64,000 nt of DNA from Protonemura montana (GCA_947568835.1 OX387607.1:11299701-11363700), one strand, 5' to 3'; positions 32,761 to 46,190 are shown, counted from the first letter of the stretch. Notes: generated by a model not told the origin, from the letters alone. Made by a program: numbers and translations.

Positions 32761-34300
32761 CTATTGAATTTTCCATTTGACCTGTATTTGGCTTGAAAAA
32801 GCTAGAATATAAATAAATTAAAATAATTCACATTAATTTTATATCTCCAGTAAATCTTTGAAATACAAATAGACATTAAATTCAGTGAAAAAATAAAATA
32901 ACCTTTTAATTATGATTTTAGATTACCTATTCTGTTTTTATGTCACAGCAAGCCCCAACAAAAATTATCAAAGTTGAAACCAATTTTGTTTGGGTGCTTA
33001 GAAACAAAACCATCAGAATAACACAGATACATTTTTCGACGGCCGGCACCTAGCACATTGAAATGCATGAACAATTAAACTTTCTTAGTATGACTTTGTT
33101 GATCATTGAAAGGTGCTAAGTTAAAAACAAAAATTCGTTTCTTTCTTCAAACGCAGCACTGTTACCAAAGCAATGTGTCTGATTTTGAACAAATTCCTTT
33201 GTTTTAGTTCTGTCAATGGAAGTCTTTGTCATCAATCTAGTACATTTCTAAACTTTTGAGGGTTCAACGCCCATTGTTTTTTGCATTTCGTCTCATTCTC
33301 CAAATTTTCCTGCGATCGTTCAGAGACAGACTTTACGAGGCCGACTGTGAATTGGGAACCTATCAGCGTGCATATAATTAAATCATGTTAAAGTTGGACT
33401 CCCTCGTTAATCAACGTACACTTAACAAGCTAATGAACTTGACTTGTTAATTTAAACATGATGTTAGAGTCGTTAAGTTAAAAACATCGCGATGTTGAGG
33501 TAGACTAAATCATTGCCTATTCAAAATTGTTTGATTGGAAACTGTGATCTCTTCGTAGGGTTCTTACGGAAACAAGTCGTTGAACTAACGTTGGTAAAAT
33601 TGCACTGAAAAAAAAGCCAGCAAAGTAATTTACTTTAGAACACCGATATTTTGAAAAATACACAACAAGAAAAGTAAAAAATATACAAAAAAAACACGTT
33701 TGTGAGCAGTTTTTTTTTAAGGAAATATTAAGTGGAACATATGATTGGGGTCATGCTTACTTTGTTCCCCAAAAAAAAGGTTGAAAAATTTAGCCAATTT
33801 TCTTCTACACTTTAATATATTAAATGAGCATTTAGACAGAGAGAAAATAGAACAGATGATTTATGTTTGTTTGTGACATCATCCTCATATTCAAATTTAA
33901 ATTTTTACCTTGGGATTTAATAGAACCTTGGGACTTAGAATCCATTTTTCAAATATTTCTAAATAACGGTTTAGCAAAGAAAGTTTATTTGACAATAACA
34001 CCTCTTTTAAAGACAGATGCCTAATTTTACTAGGTTTAAGCTCGGTTGAAAGCTCGGATTCATTTTTTCTGACTTTGGGGAATTTTGAAAGGGTTGAAAA
34101 AGCGAATAAGATAAATATATAAAACATACATTAAAATTTTGGTATTTATTCAAAAGGCACAGTTTTTCACATCAAACAAAATTAATTTAGAAGCTCTAAA
34201 TATTTTTTCTTTGTGTTAATCCCTGTTTAAAATTAAACCTAAACCAATCAAGGGTTATTCAAAAGTCTCATTTGCAAATCAAAATGAAACTCAACTTCTA
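32760..34300. other. AT-rich interval, nothing seen
   Basis: About 70% A+T by eye, with A and T runs. No ORF, repeat family or hairpin of note. Confidence 0.6.
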
Positions 34301-36700
34301 AACGACAGAAGGAATCTAAAATCGCCGAAAACATTGGAAAACACACACACAGCCATCTCTAGTAGACTTTCCCCCCCATAAAAGCCGACAGCACATTTTC
34401 CCGTCCCTCGAACACGGCAAATATGATTTCCCATTTTCCACGAGATTATATCTCGCCCATTGCAAAATACTCTGCTCGGAAAAGCGGAAATGCGACTTCA
34501 TTTCTACCAATACACGAAGCATAGAAGCTTTTCCATCTCTACTGATGGTTTCATTAAATTAAAAGATAGCCATATTCTTATCAACCAATCAAGCATCCCC
34601 ATTCCAGCAAGCGCTATCTTCAGTGCATTCCCATTAAAATTAAATACTGAAACTACGAACACTGCCACTTGGAGCGTTTTCATCGAGAACCACTGCCATG
34701 CGAAATACAAACTTTGTTGCCAGCTTGAATTAATTAATTCCACTTACGACAAGTATCCAGTACGCGGTGAAATGCATCTCGCTGCTGCATGCAGTGAAAT
34801 GCAGCAAGGCCAGTAGCATGTACCGATGCACTCAGCATACAGCTATTTTAAGTCTACGAGCTCCGTTGTTTGCGCGTTGCTATGGTCACCGTTTCAAGGG
34901 GGCTGCCTGGCAACGGGGACGCTAATGAAGATGATGCAAATGTAATTGCAATCCAGGCCGTGTAATTTGTAATTACTATGTACTTAGGATATATAGAGAA
35001 TGAGAGAGATAGAGCAATATGTGTTTACTGATGTAACTGTAATGTTGGGGTTGGGAGTTGGGGTGGGGGAGAGGAGGGTAGTTGATGTGCTTATAGGATG
35101 CACATAAACTGCATGAGTTTGCTACACGCGAATGCACTTGATGTTCGTCTATTTGTATTGCCATGGAAGAAGTTACTAAGGACTCCAGAAAAAACATTAA
35201 TAGATTAAAACATATTTATTAAAACATTAATATATTTATGATGGTTTTTAGACTCATGTCTACTTGATTTATCCTTAGCACTAGTTTTAACAAAAACTAT
35301 TTGAAATGGGTTTTGAATGCTAAGTAAAGAACAAATAAATTTCCCGACGTTTCGTAACATGTACTAGTTACTTCTTCAAGGGTTAGAGCAGTCCTTCATC
35401 CTTCATTGTTGACATGGTTACCAACGATTTTTTTTTACTTCTTGGCACTTGATAACTCCAGAAAATTCACTTTTCCCGGACGGAAAAGTAACTTATGTGC
35501 TTCCTAGACTCATCAGAAAAAATCAGTTACAGGAAAAGCATTTTTATTTCGAGGATAACAGTCGCAATGCGTACTTTTTCGACAACTGCCACGACGGGAT
35601 CCATCGTGGATTTCACGCGTCACGCCTACTTCGATCAAACAAAACGCCACCGAGGCCGCTTTTCTTTCGTCTCATCCCTAGAGCAGCCTGTTAGAAACCT
35701 GTTTGACAGCCAGATGAGATACTAAACAGCCCTAGCCACGTCATAATACCTGTTGCACTAGCCAGTCGCAGCCACCATGATTTCGTCACGCCGAGAAAAG
35801 CCCTTTTCTCAGCCTAGGAAAAGAAAACTGGCCCTCCATGGTTCTATTATTAACCGACACAGCTGTCTCTTTCTCTCTTGCTCGCTCTCAAAACACGCCG
35901 AAACATCCACGTCCCATCTTCCTCTTGCATCAGATCCCTGGCCCAGCTGACTATCCCCGTCTCGCTCGCTCCTGCAAGGTTTGATGGCTCGCTCGGTGTT
36001 GCTGTCCTTCTCGCACTCGTAGGCGAGCTGTTCTATTGATTAGTTTCACCTGTAATGGGTCGCCTGTTGCTCCTGCCGAGAATCTCCCGGGGGAGGCCGG
36101 CGATGACGTACGAGGCATGGCGGGTATGTTTCGTGTAGTTTAGGGGATGGGGGGATGGCCGTGTTTTGGGAAGTGTCTTTTTGGGAAGTTCTTGGGCGGA
36201 GTGGTGTTGTTGGTTTTGTGGCCAAATAATAAAAAAATGTATTGTTGGGAAGGAATTATTCTTTTTTGTTGCTTCGCATGGCTTCGTATGGCTATTTTTT
36301 GGTAAATGTTTGGGAGAAATATCGATTTTTCATAATATAACAAATTGTTTGCTATAAATTCTAGTTTTCGTTGTTTTGTGGGCAAGGTTCTTATTGACGA
36401 CGTCAACTGATCATTATAAAGTTGAAGTCACGTGTATTTTTTCAGACAGTATTTTTTCGGTATATTTTTTTTTTTGTGAGTTATTTTTTGAACAGATGGA
36501 TCCCTCCCCTTGGGTCAGTTAGGGAGAGAGCTTTCTTTAGTGTCCATGGCAACCACACTTCAATTAGCAACGTGGGTTTATTTGACCTTGGAAAGAGAGT
36601 TTTTCGGTTCCGTAACAACTGGCTAGCACCAATCAGGGGAGCGTAATCGAAATGTTAACACATGAACATTGAGACATCGAACATTAAAGGCAAACATTGA
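34300..36700. promoter_or_regulatory. Candidate regulatory interval with RFX- and POU-type motifs
   Basis: Three motif-dense patches. At 34,390-34,560 there are GGAAAAGCGGAAATGCG words. At 34,870-34,970, GTTGCTATGGTCAC and GCTGCCTGGCAAC (X-box-like, 34,876 and 34,902) are followed by a perfect octamer ATGCAAAT (34,934-34,941) and TAATTG/TAATTAC. A CpG-rich pyrimidine-biased island spans about 35,750-36,120, with CAGCTG E-boxes. No exon or start site is demonstrable. Confidence 0.3.
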
Positions 36701-38162
36701 TTTTGAAGTCAATCTCAAGAACTTTTTGACAACTTTTAGTTGTAATTAAACTCACAAAATTGCATTCAAGAAGAATATAATGATACCAATACGTTTGCCA
36801 ACGTTTACCACGTTTAGCGGCGTTCTGAAAACAAAGAGACAATTAAAAGCCTTTTTTTGCTTAAAAAATATACATATATCCGTAACGGAAATCAGATAAG
36901 TCTTATTGACAAAAAGTGACTACCAACGCACTGGATAGGGACTAAACAATGTTGTGGGGTTGGTAAGTCCCAAGAGTCAGCAAAAGTTATGTAAATAAAA
37001 AGGTACATGACCAAAGAAATATGATCCAACAGTTTGATGTGGTTGAAGATTATTTAAAGAGGAGAATTCCTATGATAATTTTAGACAAATTTTTGCAGAG
37101 ATATCGTAGCACTGCTGTTAAAATTCGGTTTGTTGAAACGTTCTTTTTCGCCTTTTTTTTTCTCCACTTGCCAAAATGACCCGTTAAATATATGTTTTTC
37201 CAAATAAGTTCAGGAGAGTTTTCCAAAAAAATTACTTAAATTTCCGATAAAATAACAGTGTTTCATTCTTCGTCTGCTCTCAACTCAATTTTTTGTTTTT
37301 TAGCGTATAGGGTGCAGCCACTTTAAGTGTTCTAAACTATAATCTTATCTTATATTATCTTATCTAAACTATAAACTATATCTAATCTGTCATGAAGGAT
37401 TTGCTAGCAGTTTCAGACAACTGCTGTCGAAATGGTAAGGGACCAGCAAAGTTCAAGAGTTCAATTATCTAAAGCGAAGACACCCCGAGTCAGAACTTTC
37501 GTTGAAGGCACCTTCGTTCTTACTTTCTTTGTTCACGGTATTATGCTTTGTACTTAGTGCAATTAGCATTGAGTGTATAACTATAAAGTATGTGCACCAT
37601 TGTATTCAAATTCACCAGTACTTCATTAACATTTGTTTTGCAAAGATAATAAATAATCCACCCTATATTTTAGAGAAATCTTAAATATTCTTAGGCAATC
37701 GTTTCGAAGTTTTTTTTTACTATTTTATTTAACTTGGGCTGCAATAAAATAGAGACAAATCAACTTCAATGCAAGAAATGCGAATGTTTTCCTGGCCAAG
37801 TTTTTTTTATGTCCTTCAAGGTCTAATTTTTTCAAATTTATGAATTTAACTCGCTAGTCAACGTTCAACTAGTCAAATTTTGACATAAGGTTGAAAAAAA
37901 ATTGTAAGTCGTGTTATTCTTGAGCGTCTGCCTATCTCACTTTGACACAAGACAACACCATAATCGTTATCTCTTTCTAGCCCTAGTATTCCAGATTTGG
38001 CATTCATTTTTTTTTTGCACCAGATTTTGTCCGATTTGGCATCTGATAGCGGGGTGGCCAGCGCCCACCAGTTGCGTGTGGTACTTGTTGCTGTGGGTTG
38101 ACTGATTTTAATTTGCATCACGTAAAATTTCTTGACATTTGCAAAGGTTTTGGAGCTTATCT
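36700..38162. other. AT-rich interval, nothing seen
   Basis: Only degenerate simple sequence such as ATCTTATCTTATATTATC near 37,343. No gene or repeat family recognised. Confidence 0.6.
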
Positions 38163-38756
38163 AGCTACCATGGTGCTACCGATGGTATTATATAACCCCG
38201 ACCATAGAGTTGCACTTTAGCGGTGCTACCGTGGTGCTACAAGATACGACCGGTGGTATTATATAACCCCGACCATAGAGTTACACTTTAGCGGTGCTAC
38301 CGTGGTGCTACAAGATACGACCGGTGGTATTATATAACCCCGACCATAGAGTGGCACTTTAGCGGTGCTACCGTGATGCTACAAGATACGACCGGTGGTA
38401 TTATATAACCCCGACCATAGAGTGGCACTTTAGCGGTGCTACCATGGTGCTACATAATAATACTGATGGTATTATATAACCCCGACCATAGAGTGGCACT
38501 TTTCAACAATGCTAGAGTTTGTTGATTTCAGCACCACTAGCAACCGGTATTACGGTGATGTTGCGACGCTAGCATAATCAAGAAGGCATACTGGGTTTCA
38601 GTTGATCATCACAGTGCAGTGAGGACAAAGCAAACAATTGCATGAAGCGTTACTGTAGCCAAATGCACTGAAAATTATGCTAATTAGTACTGCCGCTCTA
38701 TGTCGGGGTTACTGCTTGGTGAAATAGTGGTGCTAGTTAGCATTAGCATTGTGGTG
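38163..38756 (+). mobile_element. GGTGCTAC-type MITE, copy 2, with amplified terminal repeat
   Basis: Same body as copy 1 from CAACAATGCTAGAGTTTGTT onward, but the left end is a tandem array: units of 71 bp start CGGTGCTACC at 38,221, 38,292, 38,363 and 38,434, after a partial unit at 38,163-38,220. Each unit carries TATTATATAACCCCGACCAT, which is the terminal inverted-repeat segment. The array is about 4.8 units; the copy is almost 600 bp instead of about 310. Confidence 0.85.
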
Positions 38757-41700
38757 TAGGGCTTGCCGTTTAAGAAAGTATGAGAAAGTCCTGCGATGGT
38801 TTTTGAGATTTTTTTTTTTTTTTCTTTAACTCAGATGTCATTTTTATCAATTCTGAGTGAAACACACTTCAGGTATAACGAAACTTACAATTTAGAGTGC
38901 TATTTTTATCCTTTACACCTTAACTTTATGCACAACAATCGCTGTTTCCCACAGGATGTTTAAATCTGAACACGTAACATTTATTTTTATTTAGATCCGA
39001 GCAAAACTTTCAAGCGATTTTGCATTTCTTTTATGAGGTGATTTTTTTACGATACACTGAAAAAAACATTAATTTGTAAAGGTACTTTTTATACGGGTCC
39101 AATTCTTTTCACCAACGGTATTTCGGTGTTTATTTTTTGCCCGGTCGGCTTGTACTTTCAAACGCCGTGGGGCTCGGTGAGAATAAAAAATTATTTTTCA
39201 AAAGTATTTCATGGCTTTTTTTATACTTTTTTTGCAATAGCTTTACAGTGCCTCTGGCGGGCGTTTTTCCGAAGCAGTCACGCGCGGTTTTACTACTATC
39301 AGCTGCTACTTTTTTGTATAATTCCAATGAATTAATTCCAATCGACAAATGTATGTGTGTGCGTTGCCATGAATAGATTGATACGATCAAACAGGCCGTT
39401 ATTTACATAGGAAAAGTCAACAGCAATTCGTCTATTGGTCGTTACCATGGTGCCGGCGGGTGGGGTCTATACACGGCCTCCTGTAGACCCCCCTGTTAGT
39501 GCCCTCTGGACGTGGATCGACGAGTTTTCTAGACGAAAAGCAACAAAACAAATATTGGTGGCAGTGGAGAGCTAAAATATTATAGAGCCTTATATATATT
39601 TGTGGCCTGAAGGCATTGAGGTAATGTTCTGATGTCGATTTGGCATATTCTTTGTCTTTTTATTAGTTGCACTGGATGCCGAAGCGTATTGAATATATAT
39701 CTAAATACGATATTGATTTTTTTAAATTTTAATTGTGATTTTCTTAACCTTAAAAATATTAATAAAAAACCATCGTGGTTTGTTCATAAGTTGTCATTCT
39801 TTATGAAGTAAATTGTGAAGTTTTTTTAGAAAAACTTCTAAAATGATATGTTGTAGACACTTTGGGAGACATTCTCAATTCGTACCCAGTCCCGGTGGAA
39901 ATTTTCGTGTAGTTTACTTAGTGTTATTGTCCAATGTATTAAAGATATGAGACTTTTGACATACGGTGTAAGCCCCTAGTACCTACTACTATATCGTTGC
40001 CTCCCACACTTTACACGTAACTTTTTTGTATTTCTAGTGTTTGTTATGAATTTAATACCTTAGTTTTCTACATTTGTTTGTTTTCTAAATGTATTTAACC
40101 AGACAAGCTTTCAGCCTTTGTGGATGCTTTGACGGACGGTCATAGTTTGTTGTAAAAACCATCATGCACAGAGGTTTACATATTTAAAAAAAATTAAAAG
40201 GAACCTTTTTTAGAATTTTGAAGTTTTGAAGTTTTTGAAATTGAAACTGTCTTTTAATTGGTCCTTAAAAGAACCAATTTGGCTTGATCATCTTCAGAAC
40301 AGTAAACGTCAACATCAACCCAAATAAACCAACGGCTCTGAATCACTCCACCTCACCATCTTTAAAATGGGTAAAATCAGGTTTTATAAACAAACGCTTC
40401 CTCCATCTTGAGCTTGTTGTCCAACAAAAGAGAGACTCTTATATGGACGTCTTTTAAAAAGTCTTAACAATAAACACTTGCCAGTTCCCAAAACTCATTA
40501 AACTTAATCACCAAACGTCTCCCGGGGGCATCGCCGATCTATTCGCTCACCGCTCACCAAGCGCTTGCGCTCATAAATCTCATGGCACGGCTGCAAATGG
40601 GTGCGGGATCGAACACCGTGGGGGACCACTCGGCGGAACCACTTGTGGCTCGTTGCTCCCACCCACCCCCTTACCAGTGCCTACTGGATGCCGAGAGTGA
40701 TTGCCGTCCCCACGGCATCCTAGATCAGCGGGTAGTGTGTGAGATGCGGGTGGTTTTATTTGGCTAGGGAAGGCATTTTTACAGATTGGTTGCGCAAGGC
40801 GTTCGCTGACCTGAAAAGGAGGCTGTAGACAGTAGTTATGTGCCAAATGCCAAAACCACTTTTATGCTTTTTTTCGAAGTCACTACCTTAGTTTCGGCAC
40901 ATGACTTCCAGTTTTATATTTCCTAAGAAATAATTTCCTGGAATTGTGACATCGACAATCTTCTTTTGAGAAAATTCCTTGAGGATTTATAAAAACAAGC
41001 TACTTTAAGCTACGAGAAAAAGTGTTTATAATGAAAAATAGTCTGTGCACATCAGCTCTAAAGGGTGCATTGTGCCAGGTGGATGTCTGTCAGCTATTTT
41101 TCCTAGTTTTTACTATCCACAAAATACTGCATAAAAGCGTTTTGGAATTTCGTCTGAATTTATGTCTTTCATTTTCTTAAGACATTAAATTTGCTTCATA
41201 TGTCGATTACATTTATGTAATTGGAATTCTATGAGTAGCCCAATGTGTAAGTAATTCAAACAAGAGCAGTAAATATTAAGGAATATTATCGGTGACCCAA
41301 GAATGATAACGCAGTTGAGGCACAATGCGGTCGCTGGGCATGTCGGAAAGAATCTCCAGTTGGTAAAGTCTTCCTTAGCTTACTGCTGTGAAGAAAGCGA
41401 TGAGCCAACATGCACTTACGAGTTATGAGAAAGCATCTTTATCAACTACAAAATGTTCTCTTTAAAGAAAATTTGATTCAGACAGTAGTTTTTTAATTGT
41501 CTGATTAGAACTGCAGCATCGTTATTGTTGGACTACTATTTGCTTCAAAGTGACAGGTGTTTGAAGATGATAACTCAACGGAATTTATCTAAAACTGCAC
41601 TGTAACGTAACTGTACTGTACGTAAAACTTGCACGGACCTGTAGAATAAACGTTAAGACTTCTTAAAATCTGTTACATAGTGAATTTGCTTTTAAAAACG

Positions 41701-41780
41701 CCAAAAAATTACGAAGTGAATGTATTTTTAGGGGATGCAAAAAGCTCATTCTATCAATACAAAAAATAAAATACAAATAA
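38757..41780. other. Non-coding interval with one GC-rich patch
   Basis: AT-rich overall. At about 40,520-40,770 a CpG-rich patch contains, on the minus strand, a B-box-like GGTGTTCGATCCC but no matching A box at tRNA spacing. Nothing else supported. Confidence 0.45.
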
Positions 41781-43540
41781 AATAGAAAATGTTGGCGATT
41801 TTTTGGTCGAATATCAAAGCCATTTGGCCGCGTCGTTCCCAGCTCACACTGGAATTTAAAAAAAGAACCTCGCGTGTCATTCAGTACCAGCCTATATACG
41901 AATCGTCATCACACGTTAGGTCTGTGTCTGGAGAGGGTGTGGAGGGTGGGGGGGAAACGACGCGCGACTCCAATCGTCCCAGTCCAGGGGGTCGACAGCG
42001 AAAGAGGGAAGGGGACGATTGATTCGGGAAATTGCCTTTGCCCCGTGCGAGTTTTCCTGTAACAGTGAACAGACCACGCGAGCCTTGTTTGCCCCTTGCA
42101 CCCTCCCTTCTCCCCCTGGCCAAGCGGCCGGAAAAGCTTGCGGAAAAGTGACAGGAATCGAACGTGGGCTCATTTCCCGTATGTGACGTTGTTAGAAAAC
42201 GCAAGGGGATGAGAGTTTGACCAAGAGGAATCTATTTTGAAGGCCATTCTATTTTGACCAGCTGAACGTGAGACTCCATTCAAAATTCTCCCCTTATGAG
42301 TAGTTGGCTTTGTTATCAATGATGAAGGAAACTTTTTTTTGTCATTTTTTACTGTTGTTGTTAATTTATTTGGATAAGTTGCTGGATATTAAAGTGTAAC
42401 AAGTTTTCATAAACTTATTCTTTTCTGTGTATTGAGAAAAATATGTAATCAAATGTTTTAAGATTCATTTTTTTTTTGCAAATCGTTCCAAATCCGACAG
42501 AATTATAGGTTTCAATTTTCCACCAATTAAAACGAGCCAGTTACTTGAAGGGATAATCCCTTAATTGTCAGACCCGAGAAATGCTCTGCAAAATTAAGCT
42601 ATACGTCTACTCCGACTGTCTGTCTACCTCTTAAGAAACTAACTCGAGAGTTGGCCAAGGAAACATCCAATTAGATATTCATGGCAAAGAATGAACAAAG
42701 AAGGAAACTTTCTAAGCCGTCTCGATCGCAGAAAACGGCTACTTGATTTACCAATCTATTGAACAGAGTCGATGCCAAGTCGGCAGTTCCCATCGCCAGA
42801 AAAAGTATTTAACGACTTTGGAAAAGTTTTACCCATGCAAATTCGGCAAACTTTAGCAAAAGTATTGGAGTCACCGTGATGACTATCTTCGTGGTGAAAA
42901 TTCCGGCTTCGTGGAAACTCTGTTGGACTAAAATTTAAACTGAACAAATTGTGGTGTCCGCTTCGTCTGGCGACCACCAGGGGCGGTAAAAAAGTAGAGA
43001 TTTTGTAGCAAAAACATTTTAATCGTGAGATTATAAACATGCCAAAAACTAAGTACCTACCTACACAAAATGTATAAATACATTACTGGGAAGCAACGTT
43101 CAAAGGAAATGTAATTTACTTTTTTTCGGAGAATTTTTCCATTTGTGGCGTAGACTTTTTACTGACATTGCTACCAACACAAAGCTTAACTATTGCAATA
43201 TAAGAACACAGATGTTGAAAATACATCTTTCCAGTCTGCAACCTGTTCTTTGTTTTTGTAGACGACAGTAAGAAATAATTAAGGTTAAGTCAGAATCCCA
43301 GCGCTAATGCTGAACTGTCTCAATGCAAAATATCGAATGATCAACTTATATACTGGTAAAAATGGTAGTTGTTGGTGGAGTCACCATCGTCTTTGAGTGC
43401 TACGAAATTGTTATTCGTCGTTTCTCGCAGATTACTCGTATTTGAAACTGGCTTACGTTAAAATAACCTTTATTAGTAAATTCATCGATATTTTGGGCCG
43501 TTATCATTTAACTTTCAATGCTTGGTAAACATTGCGAGTC
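41780..43540. other. Non-coding interval with a CpG-rich island
   Basis: Island at about 41,820-42,190 with CGGAAAAGCTTGCGGAAAAG; overlapping frames on both strands are compositional. The remainder is AT-rich without features. Confidence 0.45.
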
Positions 43541-43547
43541 GACATCG

Positions 43548-43596
43548 CTATCTAGTGAAACCCACCATTGTGGTAATGGTGGGTTTCACTAGATAG
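43548..43596. repeat. Perfect 22-bp inverted repeat (hairpin, 5-bp loop)
   Basis: Left arm 43,548-43,569 starts CTATCTAGTGAAACCCACC; loop GTGGT 43,570-43,574; right arm 43,575-43,596 is its exact reverse complement. Both arms are unique in the window by eye. The loop is shorter than usual for a microRNA precursor. Confidence 0.97.
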
Positions 43597-43599
43597 TTG

Positions 43600-46130
43600 T
43601 CAGCTCGTTTGTTCAGCAGAACGTTTAGCACTAGCGCCGAGACTCCGACTTAACCTGTAAACTCAATATTGCACGGGATAAAAATACCGCGCAACAAGTT
43701 TCTACCTACCAATCCTGTCTCAGTCCAGTGGCTCGCAGCAACCAGTCACCGTGTTCCAGAAATGCTACTGTCACTTTTTCATCCCTTGCCCTGGAAACCC
43801 ACAGGTGTCCCGAATGCCCTGACGAACAAAACTACGGCAGGTTAAGAAGGTGGACGGTCACATGGATTCCCTCGGGATTCAAACCGTTATTGGATGTTGG
43901 TGACTCGATAGATCTCTAGCATCTTATCTCTGAAAACGACCATGCTTTGCCATGGGCAAATGTAGAAGAAATCTTTGATATATTTTTTTATTTTTTCGTT
44001 TTCAAAGTGGATCTTTTCTCTTTATTTCGTCTTTGTACAGCGTGTGTCAGTCAGGGAAGCAGTGAAAGAGTTAGTTTTCTTAGCGTTTTTCGCATTTTCT
44101 TTGCTCGTACGACATCCCTTTGATGCGAGTAGGTCGTGACGAGGAAGGGGTGGAGTTTTTTTTCTACGCGAAACTTTGGTTTTTTCTCTCTTTTTTTCCC
44201 CTTGAGGCAAAAAAAAAAGATTTGAAACCAACACACACACACTCAGGCTCGGCCACGTAGAGCGCAAAACTCTTTGAAAACGATGCACTTTGAGCGAGTT
44301 AATATTTGATGCTGTCAAGAGACTGAGTAGCTGTATTTGATGCTAAAATCAATCCAATTTCTCTGCAACCAGGGACGCGGGAAGGGGTCGGAAAAGCGGG
44401 TGGAAAACTCGAGTGGTGAATGTTAAACTTTGGCTGAAGCTAAATCATCATGCAACGAATCGCTATGAAACTTTTTTTTCGGAAACTGTGGCAATCTACA
44501 TTCATGTCGCTCTCTCTCGCTCACTTCAAGCGAACCAGAGAAATAGCGACGGCAGTACGAGTGCGTTTGCGCATTAATTGGCGAAATTTTTCGAACCTGC
44601 TGACGTGCACGATTTTTGCACTCGGATATTCATAAGGGATTCTGCTAACAAAGGGTCAACCGGCCTGCAGGCTGTTATTGGATTTTGAAATGGTCGACCA
44701 TTCACAATGGCGATTTAAGAATAATCTCTGCACACTCCTTTTTTATTTGTTTATCCCTTAAGTATTTTGAAAGTGCACATTTTTGTTAATTTAGGCTGTT
44801 TAAAAACATAGACAACTATTGTGGTATGCATTATAATGATTCAACGTATAAACTTATCATAAAATGCGATCTTTACTTAAGATATAAAAAAAATCTGTTA
44901 TATTTGGTTTGCACCATTCAAAATATTACACCATTTGCAACATTTTTGCAAAATTACGAATTCCAACGGCGGAGGTATTTGAAAAGCGCATTTCCCGCTT
45001 ATATACGACTATAAAATCCACGGCATACTTGATTATTGTAAAAACTAAGTTGTGCCAACAAAGCAAGAAACTGGGCAAAAGCCAGATAGAACTTTTTCTC
45101 TTCAAAGAATCTAACTTGGATTTTCCATATTTTATAACAAGCACCAATCGCACTAAATTTTAGATATAGGGAAGAAAATTCAAATTTTTTAACTCAAATT
45201 GCAGCAAATTCACGAGTTTTCTCTATTAAGATTAGCACAGAAAGTCCCTTGGATCTATTTTCCCCAACTTTATTGAGGTTACCTTCAGATATCGTTATGT
45301 ATCCTTGTTTTAACGTTGGCGAATATGCGTTTAAAAGCTGACCTAGCAGCAAGTTGTCCTTTAGCAAACAGCTTTCAACACACCTCGTCGACGCTGCTGT
45401 CAGTGGATTTCCACCCCTTACCCAAAACCACCTCTCACATGATCGATAGACCCATTGCTTCAGGTACCCATCCCAAAACTCACGAGAAACTAAATTTCAT
45501 TAACCAACCCATCCGCTCGGAAAGATAATTCAAAGCAAATATCGGCATTCCGCTTTTCATACATACAAATTCAAGCAACAAAAAAAAACCAAAAGCATCT
45601 GTTTTCTTGTGATTTATCCGTAGCTAGATGGCACTGCGGTCGCCGCCCTAAAATTGGATCATATTTTAGAGCGGCCCTGCCTCTTCATAGATAGGAGGAC
45701 GCCGTTCTCGTTGGCGACGGAGGGTCGCGATCGATCCACCACGCAGGACGGCCAGGAAAACGGCTCTGATAACGCGAAATTCAATTACAGATATTTTCAC
45801 CGACACAAAGGCATTGACGTTGCTGCTGCTGCTGCTATATATCTATACGCATACACAGAACAGAGACAACATCAAACAGTTCTCTACCTAAATGAAACTG
45901 TCTTTGTGATGAATACAGAACAATGGTCGCAGTATATATAGTTATATACATAGTCGTCTAGAAGTCTATGTCTTGGGCACGGCAAAGTTTAATGAAATTG
46001 TGGAGTGCAGGCGTCCCCTGAAAACTCTGTGGGTCACGGTACCTAATTCGCCTGAAATTCATCATCGTAGTGCTAATGGCACGCGTTTGCCGTGACTGGG
46101 TTCTAATATCTTGGCTCTTTTGTTTTGTTG
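43600..46130. other. Non-coding interval with a CpG-rich patch at 44,380-44,640
   Basis: The patch holds GGTCGGAAAAGCGG and GCGCATTAATTGGCG and a stretch of GAGA/CTCT. Short frames on both strands at 44,020-44,320 are Lys-rich and low complexity. The plus frame 45,654-45,941 includes a (GCT)n Ala run and matches nothing I know. No gene supported. Confidence 0.45.
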
Positions 46131-46133
46131 CAG

Positions 46134-46190
46134 AAGCTGTTGGCTGCTTGTCTCTTCTCAAGGGGCCGGTGAAAAAGCAGAGTGGAGACG
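46134..46190 (+). CDS. Candidate 57-nt micro-exon of an unknown gene
   Basis: Excellent acceptor (CTCTTTTGTTTTGTTGCAG) and strong donor (GACG|GTGAGT) flank exactly 57 nt, with a branch-like TTCTAAT about 30 nt upstream. Two of three frames are open; the more plausible reads AVGCLSLLKGPVKKQSGD. No neighbouring exon or family could be recognised, so this may be a chance pairing of splice sites or an alternative exon of a gene with long introns. Confidence 0.25.

Noticed and set aside
40580-40846. A tRNA-derived SINE on the minus strand
   Set aside because: A B-box-like GGTGTTCGATCCC is present, but I found no A box at the right spacing and no second copy in the window.
43548-43596. A microRNA precursor
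   Set aside because: The stem is perfect, but the 5-nt loop and the absence of pairing beyond 22 bp do not fit a canonical precursor; kept only as an inverted repeat.
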